Part shown: positions 36,060 through 52,847 of the stretch, in pieces
How the letters are laid out: every line of letters begins with the position of its first letter
Numbering within the stretch: the first letter of the stretch is position 1
Source: Cokeromyces recurvatus
Taxonomy: Eukaryota > Mucoromycota > Mucoromycetes > Mucorales > Mucoraceae
Reading direction: 5' to 3'
Length of the DNA stretch: 64,000 bases
NCBI RefSeq assembly: GCF_025118155.1
Contig: NW_026251390.1
Coordinates: 310,001 to 374,000 of the forward strand
Program-made: the position numbers and the translations under genes
Notes under the pieces: generated by a model
Databases searched by the model: none
The model's input: the letters and a program-made list of their open reading frames with translations, nothing else
Told to the model about the DNA's origin: nothing

Positions 36060-38501
36060 CTATTTTGAAAAAAATGGTATATGTTTTAAATGGGACGGTA
36101 CAAAATGATAATGCTCCAAATCTTCATTATATTTTAGCTTGTCTGTGTCTGTCAAATTTGTCAAATGAAAAGAAGGATTTTCACTAATAAATAATAATAG
36201 TAATGAGATGCTGTATAACACTATTATATTTTGGAAACTTACTGATTTAATTTAATTGAAATTTCTGTCAAATTTAAATCAAGTATCTTGGTAATAAATT
36301 CACCAATTTGAATATTTTCATGACTGCCAAATAAATGGTTTGAGCCTTGACCATATGCATATAGATTAACATCTACACCACTGTGTCCATGCGTTGCCCA
36401 CTTATTTTTTTTTTTTTGCAAGTTAGTTTACATACATGTTAATATATTAATTGATAGATAAATAGATATATGGATAAAACTTACTCCTAATTGAGCACGA
36501 ATTGAAATCATATCAGCCAAAAATTGAGTGATATATTTTGTAGAAGTAGAAGTTTTCATGAGTTCTATTATTTCTGCATTCGTACCATCAATAATACCAA
36601 GATGGTCTTTAAAAATTGTACTCATAATATAGTCCTCCGTGAGTGTCTTTTGAGATTTTATCATTTTAGCTAAATTGTATGTTGAACTTTTAACTTTTGT
36701 TAGTACATCAGGATACCTATTTAAAAGGAAAAAAAAAAGAAAAAAAGAAAGAAAAAGAAATTACAGATGCATATTTAAAATAAATCCCTTTTTATATATA
36801 ACTATTTCTTTACCAGAGATATTCAGGGTATTTCTTTGATGTTTGTCTAGCTAAGGATAAACCACCTGTTTCATGATCACTAGTTGATATCATAACTGTA
36901 TCAGGGTGTTCATCAACATATTTTTTGACTAATTCAACTGTATTTTGATATTCTAAAATCTCATGCACATGTGCAGCTGCATCATTTCTATATAATTAAA
37001 AAAAAAATAAATAAATAAATAAAAGGGATTCTTTAGATATGAAATTTAAACAGTTATTCATTGAATACATACGAATGAGCAGCCATATCAATTCGACTAC
37101 CTTCAATCATTAAAAAGAATCCAGTTTCTTTATTCTCAACAGCATCATACAGAATATCAAGAGCCTTTTTAGACATTTCACTTAAACTTGGTTCTATCCT
37201 TGGATCTCTATCAATTTCATAAGACATATGCTATAGATACATATATATATATATATATATATATGAGTAGATCCTTCAAATGGTTGTATAAGATATACAT
37301 ACATCAGAAGTGAATAATTGAATAATAGGCAAAACAGTTTCATTTATAGGCAAATTATCAAATTCTTCTCTACTTTGATTATAGAGAACAGTCTTCCAAT
37401 CATACTTTGATTGTGCTTCTTTTAATAAATCTCTAGAATCTGATCTGCAACTTCCTTTCTTTGATTTAGGTAAAAAATAACAATAACCACCACCAAACAT
37501 TAAATCAACACTTCTGCCTAAAGGATTATCTCCAATCTGTTGTTTGGCGATTGAATTTTCATCATCCCTATTCTCTACATGAGCCGAGAATGAAGCAGGT
37601 GTAGCGTGTGTAATTCGAGAGGTGGCTACAAGACCTGTCAACATACCTCGACTATGTTTCGCTGATTCAAGGACAGTACCACAAGGCAAATGACTAGGGT
37701 CAACTTAAAGATATGTAGCGAAGGAAAAAAAAAGAAGATTAGATATTTATATATTAGATTTAGTTTTATAATGGATAATACATATTCTCCTGTTAATAAT
37801 AATATGACTAGGAAAAAAAAATACCTCCAATTGCACCGTTATATGTTTTTAAATTACAACTAAATGCAGTTGCACCAGCAGCACTATCTGTTACCAAAGT
37901 AGAAGAACTTCGTGTTCTTGATTGACCCACATGAATTGTATCTAAAGGTAATTGATAATCATATGGCTTATTATTTATAAATTGATAATAACTTCTTGCA
38001 AATGAAACTGAAGCTGGTCCAAGTCCATCGCTAATCATCATAATCACGTTTTTTGGCTTTGCTGTATTAGTTGTTGAAAATTGAACTGTTTTTTTCAGGG
38101 AAAATGTTAAAATGATTAATGTGAAAGGCCATTAATAAAATGAAATTAACTTGAATACCATAGAGTCAAAGAAATAGTATTTAAAATTACCATTATTATT
38201 TCTTGCTGCTTTATTGAAATAGAATACAGTGATTAAACTAATCACTGATAAAATAGTTGTAATACAACAGCTACCAAAGATAATCCACTTGTGATATCGA
38301 ATCTACACATATTAAACATAAAAAATCTGTTTGAGGACACGTATATGTATCTTCACAGGAAAAAACAAAAACAAAGATATAGCTTACAATAAAAGAAGGC
38401 TTTTTTTTATTTTCGTCCCAGCTTTCTTCTGAACAATTCGTCTCTTCATCTAAAGAAGAAGGATTCAATTTTTGATGTAAGTTTAACAGTGGTTCATTCA
38501 T
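36060..38501 (-). CDS. Alkaline phosphatase, type II membrane (vacuolar Pho8-like)
   Basis: Zinc/magnesium-dependent phosphomonoesterase, expected in the vacuole membrane with its active site inside. Nine exons in coding order: 38501-38388, 38302-38191, 38085-37825, 37703-37303, 37230-37073, 36987-36814, 36716-36485, 36400-36243 and 36183-36060; 577 residues. A short cytosolic tail is followed by one membrane segment (about 43-66, WIIFGSCCITTILSVISLIT). The catalytic domain starts at NVIMMISDGLGPASV, with the nucleophilic Ser in TDSAAGATAF (about residue 139). Metal ligands appear in FFLMIEGSRIDMAAH, ISTSDHETGG and WATHGHSGVDV. The C-terminal FHLTNLTDTDKL and terminal exon are joined by phase. 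Identity as alkaline phosphatase is secure; the vacuolar site is inferred from topology. Confidence 0.95.
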
Positions 38502-41531
<3,030 letters not shown>

Positions 41532-41728
41532 TTTTTTTTTTTTTTTTAAAAAATAATAAAGAAATAAATAGTGTACTTTGTTGTGTAAAGAAGTTTAATC
41601 CTGTCTATTGCAGTCACAATAAGCTTTTTTTTTTTTTTTTGATTTATTCCTTTCCCTTTTTTTCTTTTTTTATTATTATTATTATTTATTGCTTCTTGTA
41701 GCCAATTTTTTTTTTTTTTTATTCCTTC

Positions 41729-43301
41729 ATGTCAAAAGTCGAAGAAAGTTTTTCCTTATTTAACGAAAATATTTTAGAAGACAGAGTCAAACTTATTTCT
41801 TGGTGTCCTACAACAGACATTTTATTAGTAGTTTCACCGGAAAATACACTTTCACTCTTTCGACATGGTAATACTTTATTATGGTCCATTGAAGATGAAA
41901 TAAAGTCTAATGTCAAAGTCATTGCATGGGAGCCTAATGGTTAGAAAACACATTAATTGTGTATGTCTTTTATAGGAGGAATTTTTGTACTTAACATATA
42001 TAATGGTTTTTATATTAGGGAAAAGATTTGTTTTAGGTTGTGAAAATGGAACAGTATATAAAGTAGATATAACACATTATTTACCAAAGATATCATTTTG
42101 CTGGACACCAACAGACGGTTCCTCACCTATTGTCTCACTCGTTTGGCTGAATTATGAATTTAAAAAAAAGCAAATAGATATTGTAAAGAACAGAAAAATT
42201 GTGATTTGCATAAATTTTATTTATTTATTTATTTTATTCTATTTTGGATAGGAAGGCTTTGATAGTGAGATGTTTAATTTTGAACCAAATCTAATTCCAT
42301 TGAGTGAAGAACCTCCTGAAGAACCAATGTAAGATAGAAGGGAGTTTTTTTTTTCTTTTTTCTTCTTCTTTTTATCTCATCTTCTTCTTTCTTTAAAGAT
42401 CATTTTTACCAAGATCAAGAAGAAAAAAAGTATCACTTCCTACTCAGCCTCATGGTGAAAATGATAAACAAACTTTATTGTTCATTGGTAATGAGAAAGG
42501 ACAAATACATATCCTGTAAGTTGACCTTGTATAATTTACTTGAATTCTATTTATTTATCAAGTAAATATTATAATGAATACATAGTTTGAATGGAATATA
42601 CCCAATTGGAATTGTCGATATTGGAAAGGATATTTCAATGACTCATATTACTGTCGCTCATAATCTATTATCAATTCAAGTATTGGCCCGGTCAAATAAA
42701 CTATTCGAAATATATGTAATCGATACCCAGTTTTTAGAAGAGAAAAAAGAAGAAATATTTAATATTTCAAAAGTACAAATACAATTAGCATATCTGTTAG
42801 AATATATTGGTTGCACTATTGATGTGTTGAAAAGACATCATGCTTCATATATTAGATTTACAAGAAATAAAGCAAATCAATTAGTAGATTTCATTGAACA
42901 ACAAAATCGTAAATATCAACTTGTTGTCTATTCCTCCTTTTTTTTTGATATTAATCTTTATATATACAGAGAATCTTGAAGTAAAAGAAGCATTTTCTAC
43001 TATGCCTGAGATGGAACTTATTACGATTGCAGCAATGGGTAATATTAAGAATGAATTACAAGAGTTCTTTAAAGACATCTGGACTACTCAGGTATATAAT
43101 CTATCTATGTTATTATTTTCTGTTATTAATATCATGTATATCTCTGTAATAGCGTGTTAAAGAATGGGATACAAATGTCAATCATGCATACGAAAACTCA
43201 TTAAAAATTGTAAGTGAGTATATAGTGCCTGCATGTGAGAGGATATTAGTTCAACTTGATAAACTATTGGGTTATAGTTTATGGTAGATAAAACTATTAA
43301 A

Positions 43302-43341
<40 letters not shown>

Positions 43342-44050
43342 TTGATGTTTTTTTTTTCTTCTAATAGGGTTCAGCGTTATGGAGAGTTCCTTGAAAGCAG
43401 TTCTATTAGAAAATGTATTGTACAGGCTCAATTATTCCTGGTTAAGATTTTAGAATTCTCTAAATCAATGAATAACTTGAAAAAATCATTTAATGCATTT
43501 ATTGCTTGGATTACATTAGGTAAGACTTTGCCTTATTTTTGTATAGTGTATAAATTTTATTAATATGTGATTGTTCTTTAAGTTGTTCAACACTTTTATG
43601 ATTCAAGCTCGACAGAATTTGAAAACCCACCTATTGTATGTGAATCTCCTGAACTTGTTTTGGAATTCTTAGATAAAGAGTTTACAAAAGATAGCATGGC
43701 TGACTATTTTGATAACCTATCTGAGTTAAATTTGATTCAACTTTTATCAAATATATCTGATTCTTGTCAGCGAATACTAGAAAAGCCTTCTACAAAGGTA
43801 CGAATCATTTCAGTCTTTCCCTTTTATTTAAGTCATATATCAATTGATTCGCAACCAAGGAAAGGAATTATATCAACTACAACGGTAAAGATGCAAATAG
43901 AAAGAAGTTGAAATAAATATATATAAATACATATATAAAATAGATAGACGAGGATATTGCGCAAGAAATTTATTTTTCCTTTTTGCAAACAGATCCCTCA
44001 CCAAAATGTAATATAAAACAAGTAACATACGCACATACATATATAACTAA

Positions 44051-44110
<60 letters not shown>

Positions 44111-44618
44111 GTAATCGTTTTAAAGAAAAGATTTGAAGAAACCAAAATAGAATACGCTTCTTTTGAAGTGACGGGAACTATAACAGATTTTGAATTTTTT
44201 GATGATAAAGAGTTAGGAATATTAATTCAAGTAGACGATGGTAATAATAAAAATAATAATAATTTTAATATGGAAGGAACTGACAATTGTATACTTCCCC
44301 TCATTTAGAAAATACAATTCTACAAACAATTTTATTGAATGAAATCAAGTTTCATATTTTAACACATGCTGATTTAATGTCTATAAATTTAACGGTAAGA
44401 GAAAAGAATATATCAAATACTATAAATGAACTAATTATGTCCTGGAAAAAAAAAAGCCTTCAAGACTTTTAAAGTTACCAAGAATGATAAATACTAAAAT
44501 GGGCTGTAATGGTTTGCCCAGAAGACGTATCTTTTGTATAACAGGTGAAAATGGACTTTTACAAGTTTATGATATGGATGAAACAAATGATGATAGTGAA
44601 GATAATGATATTGAATAA
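41729..44618 (+). CDS. APC4: APC4, anaphase-promoting complex subunit 4
   Basis: Scaffold subunit of the APC/C ubiquitin ligase that drives mitotic exit. My exon chain: 41729-41939, 42019-42182, 42252-42328, 42399-42515, 42586-42908, 42970-43091, 43153-43283, 43368-43519, 43583-43884, 43944-44021, 44126-44240, 44309-44394 and 44457-44618; 679 residues. The N-terminal WD40-like part reads LISWCPTTDILLVVSPENTLSLFR, VIAWEPNGKRFVLGCENGTV and CWTPTDGSSPIVSLVW. The middle APC4 domain shows NELQEFFKDIWTTQRVKEWD and WVQRYGEFLESSSIRKCI. The end, SRLLKLPRMI..RRIFCITGENGLLQVYD, matches the family's C-terminal strand. The weak points are the ninth exon's donor (43797 is an alternative that would skip VRIISVFPFYLSHISID) and the acceptor at 44126 behind a 54-nt T tract. 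The acidic tail is lineage-specific. Confidence 0.88.
43303..43339 (+). repeat. 37-nt A tract in an APC4 intron
   Basis: Sense-strand A run between the donor at 43284 and the acceptor at 43367. Confidence 0.9.
44053..44106 (+). repeat. 54-nt T tract before an APC4 acceptor
   Basis: Uninterrupted T run forming an extreme polypyrimidine tract. Two AGs follow (44110-44111 and 44124-44125); only the second keeps the reading frame with the donor at 44022. Confidence 0.9.
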
Positions 44619-44619
44619 T

Positions 44620-44621
<2 letters not shown>

Positions 44622-44664
<43 letters not shown>
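44622..44664. repeat. 43-nt T tract just after the APC4 stop
   Basis: Begins three bases after the stop codon, so it should lie in the APC4 3' untranslated region as poly(U). It sits between two convergent genes whose stops are 229 bp apart. Confidence 0.85.
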
Positions 44665-44666
<2 letters not shown>

Positions 44667-44847
44667 TAGAAATAAAATATATAAGAAATAATATGTTAGA
44701 ATAGATATAAATTATACAAAAAAAACCCTTTTTTGTTTTTTTTTTTGTTTTTTTGTTTTTTGGATATGGAGAAAGAGGAATATAAGATATACATTTGTAT
44801 GTATATAGTTCACATAGTAATTACATATATACACAAAGTAAGGGTAT

Positions 44848-47800
44848 TTAAGCACCATAAGACATACCACTCATTGCACTTGAAGATCGTTCGCGCTCCC
44901 ATCTTAATCTCAATTCATCCATACTACCACTACTATGTCTATGAGATATTTTAGCTTGAGAAGCACGTGTTGGAGTTTGAGCTAAACGGTCAAAAACATT
45001 TCCACCATTAGGTGTATTTGATCGATCTAAAACCGAGCCTGCAAGAGGAGTTCGTCTTTGTTGTTGTGAAGGATATCTTTGAAAGGATATACTAGAGGTT
45101 GGCCATTCATGGTCTTGCTCACCCATATGATTACCAAGACCGGTTAAATTAGAGGCACTTGTCCCCTTTAATGACAACTCACGTAATGAAGCACGTCTAC
45201 TTGGTACTTGCTGTTGAGCTGTTAGCTTTTGAGGCATCGTAGGTGGTTGTAACATGGAAGCAGATCTTTTACGTAATGAGCTTTGTGATGAAATGGTAGA
45301 GGGCCTACTACTGGGATGATTCCATGAATTCTGAGAAGATGAAAAATCAGATTGAAGTGAGGCACGACGTAAATGTCGACTATGAATAGAGGAGGTGGAT
45401 GATTCTCTATCATTAGCATAACGAGTAAATTCAGCTGGATTGATGATGGCCATCGGAACAGGCGATTCCGACCCACCCATACGTTGTTGCCATGATAATC
45501 GCTTTTGAATCATATTATAAAATCGATCAGGGGAAGGTGTTGCTTCACGTGGAGGATAGTTGCTATTCATACGTAATGCTTTACCTTGTTCTGTTAAAAC
45601 AGCTGGAGGACGGAGGCCGCTTACTGTAGGGGGTCGAATAGGTGATAACATCAAACTGTCCGCAATATGTGTTGTAGCATAAGAGGTAGGTGAAACAAGA
45701 GGTGAGGGTGGGGGACGGGGTCCATCTGACTGAGTGCTACTCCTTCTCTCATGACTTGAAGATGCAACAGAGGACTCATCAGAGGATCCCTGTATTGTAT
45801 ATTCAGGCTCAGGAGTACCAAGCATACCCCGTAAACCATCTTCATAAATTTTATCAAAGATGGTATTACCACTATTCATAATATAATCTTGAATCTTATT
45901 ATCAATACGATTATCTTCTTTATGAATGCCGCTCTTCTTTTCCTCTAACTTGCGGATTCTACGTTCATTTTCGACAGTGGTTGTGATAGCAGCTCGTTTC
46001 ATCACAATTAAAGTACGACGTAGGTCTTGAACTGTCTTTTCTAAATTTTGCATAGTCATTTGGCGATTATATTCACTCATTCGGATATTTGTAATATCAT
46101 CTACTAGAGATTCTGTGATACCACGACACTCATCAGCCTCAAGTGATTTGAGAAGTTTAAGAGTAGCATCATAGACTAATTCTGGAGCAGCATTAGGTGG
46201 TACACTAAATTGCTCTTCCAATGCATCCATATCAGTCCATTCTTCACTTGGAGAAGGGTTGCTTACGATATCATCCGCAAATGTGACCTTACGCTTTTCT
46301 TGTTGTTGACGACTCGTGCTATCATTAAATGAATGTGATAACATCTCATCTGCTTCTCCAGCAGCTTCTGATTGTAAAGCTCTAATACGTGAAGATAGAT
46401 ACGAAATTTCAGCATCCATTAAATCAATACGCTCATCAGTAAAGTTAATAGCAAGCATATCCATCGATTGTCCTGATAACTCTGCAGCTTCTCTTTCTGC
46501 AATAAACATTGTCTTTCGATCATCTAAAAGTTCCATCTTTTCGGATACAAGTTTTTCTCTTCTAAACAAGAGCTGTTCCATCTCAACGATAGCTTGTTTC
46601 CCTTGAATAAACTGATAGAGCATCTTATCTAGCAATTCCTTTTTTCGTGCCACCCTTTTATGGACAGGAATAGGGTTCTTCCTTCTACGTAAGGGGCGAT
46701 AGCCTGGAAGATTACTTAAACCACCACGACGAGCGACAGCAGCAAAGTTACCACCGATAATATGAGAGACATTATTTAATAATTGCTCATCAAGGATACC
46801 ACCTTCACGTACGGCCTTTTTCAAAACTTCTGTAAGCTGTTGAAGTTGACTTTGATTAATCAAAATTTCTTTATCTCGACGCTTTAATGTCAATTTTTGA
46901 GCCTCATGCTCACGTTGTAGTTTTGTACGAGCATGATTAATCTCAGTATGCTGTCTTTGTAGTTTGGATATCTTGCGTTCCTGTAACGCCATTTGTTCAC
47001 GAACACGTTCTGTCTCTTGTTTCATACGTTTAATCATCCTTTTCTTTTCAGTTTTGAGCGTCTCAACATTGGCACGAAGTGATCTTAATAAGGACTCATG
47101 TTGATTACGTGTTGATTGCATGCTTGAAATTGTACGTGAATAATGGCGCTTCAAGTCATGGATTTCAGTGACTAACTGTTTCATCTTGTTTTCGTAAGCA
47201 TGACGAATTTCAATGAGCTGTTGCTTTTCTTTCATCTGCATAGAGATATCAGTACGGTTAGGAATCGATGCAAAACTGGATTTAGTTCTTGCCAATGCTT
47301 GATCACGATCTTTTTGAAGTTCAGTCAGCTGTGCATGCAACATGCTAATCTTTTCATCAAACTTGCGACGCATAAAAGCAAACTTAGTTTCTGATTTTTC
47401 AAGGTGAGATACAAGTTCTTCTTTAACACGAATATCTGATTGAATCTGATGAAGCATACGCATCATTTGAGGATTTTGCTTTTCAGGGCAAGTTAATGAA
47501 CTAGTCTCTTGCTTTGTGATATTGTCTGAAATAATGATGTTTGCATTATCGACAGTATCTTCTTTTATAATAGTATTGGTTTTGGAAGTCTCCTCTACTG
47601 TAGACTGTCTTTGTTCCCAAGAGGGTACATTCAAGGATTCAATCTCTAACATTAAATCAAGATCATGGCTGTGTCGTTGTTCATCATCAATAGGAGAGGA
47701 GGTTAAACTATAATTGCCTTCATCTGAGTCTACACGCTCCAGTTGATTTGTTGCCTTTTCGTACATGGCTTTTTCAGCCTTTTCAAATTCTTCCAACTCT

Positions 47801-49064
47801 TCTTCCCAGGAATGTGCAGCATCTTCCATAGGCTTGATTAAATCAAGGACTTCCATTCCTTTCTGAATTTCAGCTTTAGCTTTAGCAATACTTTGTTTTA
47901 TTTCTTCTTCGTCAATATAATCTTCTTCATCAACATATCCATCTTCTTCTTCTTCTTCTTCATTATAGTTTGCTATCTTTGTAGTCATTTTAACAGGGGT
48001 TTGACGTTTTTGGCGAGGAGAAATTTTAAAGCTTGAGCTTTGGGATAATAGGGGTGTATGTCTCACGGAGCGTTTAGCAGACGGTATTCTTGCTGTCATG
48101 TTACCAGAAGATAATGTACTAGAACTAGCCGATGATACTCTCTGCTTTCTATAACCGCGTTTACTACCTCCATGTCGACGACGGGAGGAACTTGAAATAG
48201 TTTTTTCCGGATGATAAAAAGAGGATGTCGTGTTGCCTGACAAGGACAATGGAGTTGTACCACTTTCTATGATTGCCTGCATAGTAGCTGACCTCATACT
48301 TTCAAGGAACGCAACTTGGTCACGTGCATCAGCAAGATCATTTGTAAGGTCTTGAATTGTCTTTTGATATTGGGTAATAAGCGGATGAGATAGAACCGGG
48401 CTTGGTGTAACTGGATGAGACGTATAAGAGGTTATAGATAATTCATGATTGTCGTCATTATTATTCATAAATTCACCAAGCTCACGTTCCATCATCATCG
48501 TATCACGCTCACTAGTAATTTGAATTAAACTTGTATTTAGATCCTGAATACGATCTCTAAGCCGTGCTATTTCAGAACGTAAAGCACGAACTTCTCCATC
48601 TTGTTGTAAGGAGGAGGTGTTATAACGACCACCCCTTCTTTCAGCAGAAACATTCTCAGCTCTTGCAGATGCCAGTTCAATTCTTAGTCTTGCAAGTTGA
48701 GCACGAAGTTGACTAACTTCAATAGAAGAACCAGCAAAGTCTTGATTAATGATAACTTTATTTTTAATATTACGGGCACGATTTGCGTATTTAAGTGTAT
48801 TCAGGGTTTCCATAAAGTTTGTATCAGCAGGAGAAATACAAGCTAACATGAGTGTTTGACTATTTCCACCAAGTGAATCTTGTAGTAAACGTGTTAGTTT
48901 ACTATCACGATAAGGAACATGAGATGTTCTACGAGTTTCATCACCTAAAGCTGAAATTACATTACCAAGCGCTAATAGACCTGAATTGATAGAAATTCCT
49001 TCTTTAGCACGATCACCTTGAGCGTTTGTTCGTTTCAGCTATATGAACACATGAAAATAAAAAC

Positions 49065-49134
<70 letters not shown>

Positions 49135-50234
49135 TCATTCAATGTACAAAACAAACAAATCATGCTTACTCTTTCAGAACCAGCCAAATCAACAAAATGA
49201 AATTTACTTGTGATTGTAGGTTCATTTACAGATGTTTGCTGTTTAAGGGTGACAGAAAATACAGCATGAGAACGAGAAGAGACTGTATTCATATCTGTTG
49301 AAGCAGTAGTACGGCAAAGAGAACCTTTAGCTAAGAAAGATAATAATTCATCAGGATTATAACATCTTTCTTCACGAACACCACTCCAATAAATATTGCC
49401 TGCAATATCCTCACGAATTTGTACTTCAACAGCTATTGGAGTCAAACCTAAACCACTTTTCCTTTTTGCAGCAACAAAGGCTTGTTGTTGAGGACTTAAT
49501 AAATCAATCAAGTCTTCATTGTATAATTCTAAGAACGATACATAAACCTCATAATTAAAATCCTTATTTGATTCGGATCTTCCATTCAGGTTTCGGAATA
49601 AATCAACTATACATCGTGGTACAATGCCTGTCAAGTCGTACAAAATATGAATATAAGCCAGTGTTTATACATAATGACAAATAACTTTTTTTTTTCAAGT
49701 GGGTATAAATAGATACCTTCGTGTTCAGGAGAGATAGTTCTTTCAAGTCCTGTGCCCATACTATATGTCTTTCCAGACCCTGTTTGACTATTAACAATGA
49801 TAAAGATTAATACATTAAATTTATATGATAATCAATATTACCCATAAGCAAGAATTGTAGTATTAAAACTATAAAAAAAAATAAAGTTAATAAATGTAAT
49901 CAATTTTCTCCTGAAAAAAAAAAAGGTACCCCTCCAGAAACTTTTCCAATAAAGGTAATGCAGCCTTTTCATAAATCTCTTTTTGCTCTGTATTATTATC
50001 AAATACATAATCATAGGTGAAGGATTTATCTGTGCCAATCAATATCTGAGGTTCATTTGGTATAAAGCTTATACATTCAGTACAATTCGATAACTCTTCT
50101 TTTTGTGTTAAAGGTCTAACACGAAGACCAACTCTAATAAATATAAAAAAAAAGAATTAAATGATCAAAGTTTTGAAATGAAGAATGATGATTAATTCCA
50201 AAATAAGATGGTACCTCACAGCAGTTGAAGTCAT
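44848..50234 (-). CDS. Kinesin-4 family motor protein
   Basis: Plus-end kinesin of the KIF4/KIF21 group, which regulate microtubule length and spindle or chromosome behaviour. Six exons in coding order: 50234-50215, 50133-49930, 49868-49842, 49787-49717, 49627-49170 and 49038-44848; 1656 residues. The N-terminal motor (1-355) shows [21 protein letters not shown]-loop GQTGSGKT (84-91), switch [13 protein letters not shown], switch II DLAGSER (254-260), [18 protein letters not shown] and the neck [16 protein letters not shown] long coiled coil follows to about residue 1100, with [20 protein letters not shown] and [16 protein letters not shown], typical of kinesin-4 stalks. The last 400 residues are Ser/Pro/Arg-rich and probably disordered, without the Cys motif or WD40 end seen in some animal relatives. 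A very long last exon contrasts with tiny early ones. Confidence 0.93.
49070..49132 (-). repeat. 63-nt homopolymer in a kinesin intron
   Basis: T on the plus strand, A in the sense of the gene. It makes up about half of the intron 49039-49169 and is the longest homopolymer in the window. Confidence 0.9.
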
Positions 50235-52847
50235 TATTTAAGAATAACAAATAAAGAAAAAGTATTTCTTATCACTTTGTTGATTGAATGAATGTATTTT
50301 TATTCGTCCTAATTATTTATCGATATACTAATTTACAAAGAAAAAGAAATGATTTTATTATAGTAAAAAAAAAGAGAAAAATAAAAATAAATAAAATAAA
50401 ATAAAATAAAATTAAAGAAAAATAAATAGAATAAAATAAAAATAAAATAAATAAAAAAAAATAAAATAAAATAAAAATAAAAAAAAGAAACGAAAAAGAT
50501 TAAATCAAGTAACACATAAACTTGGGCAACAAGAAAAAAAAAAAGTCTAGCTTTATTTTCGGAACGGAATTTTTAATAAAGATATGAGAAACTACATACA
50601 CCTTTTTATTTATGCTTCCTCTTTTTAAATAATGAATTATTATCTTCAGTAGAGAATCAATAACATTAAATAGCGTGATTTCTCTTTTTATTTTTTTCAT
50701 TGTTTATTATTATAGAAAAAAAAAATTCATTGTATCTTTACTTGTCAAGTGATATCCTAATATTAATTAAAGCTCTATATCATTTTACACTCTAGAAGTA
50801 CAGTGATAACAGCAACAAAATACAATATCAATAAGTTTTCTTTTTTTTTTATAAACAATCATAAAATCAAGGAGGACAGTATAGCTATGTCAATCATTAT
50901 TTTGTTTCAAGCTTATAATAGCATTATGATATTCAGAGGAAACCGGCATATGGTGCTTGTGTTCTATTTCATAAACATTGTTGTTTACTCGTGTATCAGT
51001 TCCTCCAAGTCATCCATAGAACCTTTTAAGTTTATGGGGTAAAATCATGGCATGACTGCGTTATACTGTAATTTACTTTCTTCTTTTGATTATCAAAATG
51101 TTTTCTAGCTATAGCTATTTATTTAACACTAATAATTGGTCTGTCAGCGATTGTATTCTAACAGTTAGAATGAGAGAATCTATCAAAGCTATTCCATTAT
51201 ATTCTTAGTAAAATTAAAGCGCAATTAATCGAAGTTAGTAAAGGCTGAAGACGAAAACAATTACTGATACTGCTTTCAAAATTTCATTAAACTGAAGGAT
51301 AAATGGTTTTGTTTTGCATGTAAACTATTTGCCAAACATTTTTATTTTTCATTATAAATAAAAAAAAAATTGAAATATCTATCCTTCCTCTCAAAGAAAA
51401 GAATAAGGATAAAAAGAAAGAAACTATTGTAAATAACAATGATTACAGATGCGTTTTTTTTTCTTCCGGCCAACTGGGTCAATCATCTTTACAGCCATTA
51501 CTGCTGAATCGTTAGATAAATAAATTTATCATGCTGCAAACTTAAAAAAAAAAAGGGAGGGGGGAACATAAGATAAAGGAGGATAACGGTGGTCATGATT
51601 GCTTCAATTATTCAATCTGGGAAATATTGAAAAGAAAACAAAAGCAAGGTATACAAAATTTTACCTTACAAATATATACTAAGAGACTAACTTTGGGTAC
51701 GATGGGGTTACTTCTTCTCAGTTGAGTTTATACTGTCGTATTTAACCTTATTTTAGCATTATATCGAATCAGATTATACCTATTTCAATGCACAAATATA
51801 ATTGATAATAGTAATAGCTGCTTACATGTTGTACAATAGATATTAGTTGAACTACTTTACCTTAAAATATCACAGATTGTAGGGTAGAATTACACCTACA
51901 AATATTTATATATATATATATATTATATATATCAATGAAAGGTTTTATGAATACTCCTTCCTTATTTTCATCCTATTTTTCTAATCATAAGTTTAATTCA
52001 TAGATTAAATATCATAGCTATAAAATACTTTAGGTGTATTGCTATTAAAATTTACTTTTACATATCTTATTTTGTCTGATGGATTCTTAACGGCATCAAC
52101 ATCATCAAACTCCTAAGAAACCTTCTTGAAGAATCAATGAAAAGAGCAAAAAATGCACTAGAGATTGGCTTAATATTGTATTGTCAGTAATTGAAAAAAA
52201 AAAGTTAATTATTTTTATTGAATAAATTAAAGCACTCTCATTCATGTCTCTTTTAAACAAGAGGTATCTTTGTGCTTTAAATAGTATGTCGCCTATATAA
52301 TCTAAACTAGTATTAAACGATATCGTTGGCCTCTTAAAGTTCCAACTCTTTAAGAATAAGGTTGTCTCAGCACGTGGAAATATGCAAAAGGCAGCTTAGA
52401 TCAAAATAGACCATACTACTTTGATGTTTAAAATAAATTTGCGATACAACTGTCATTGTCTTATAATAGAATCTTCTTAAGCTTTCTATTCTTTTTAGAT
52501 ATACCGAATAAGATTTTCCTCTTGAAAAACATTTTAGAGAAGCTTGATCATGTCAAAGTAATTGTTTATTAAATAAACAATGTTTACATGTAATTGAATA
52601 ACTAGTATATTGTATTCACAGAACACGGTCGGGAGGTATCATAGAGAAAGTTTACTTAAATTGTTTTGAAGATTGTACTAAATACAAGAGGGTCGTATGT
52701 GAAACATTTTTAGCAACAATGATATGAATTTTTTATATACTGTACTTTCCATTTCTGCTATTATATTTCTTTTTTATTGTCATTGTTTATATCTTTTTTT
52801 ATATAATATCTCTTGTAAAATACCAGTAAAAGTAGAAAGACAATAAA
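50235..52847. other. Gene-poor spacer upstream of kinesin-4
   Basis: The first 300 bp are the kinesin promoter side. They include an AAATA-type low-complexity tract at 50365-50490. The rest is AT-rich with no frame longer than about 80 codons that looks like protein. Confidence 0.6.
50365..50490. repeat. AAATA-type low-complexity tract
   Basis: About 125 bp composed almost only of AAAATA/AAATA units, located 130 bp upstream of the kinesin-4 start codon. Confidence 0.8.

Noticed and set aside
44848..47713. Several frames overlapping the kinesin stalk exon
   Set aside because: They are out-of-frame shadows of a long coiled-coil coding exon.
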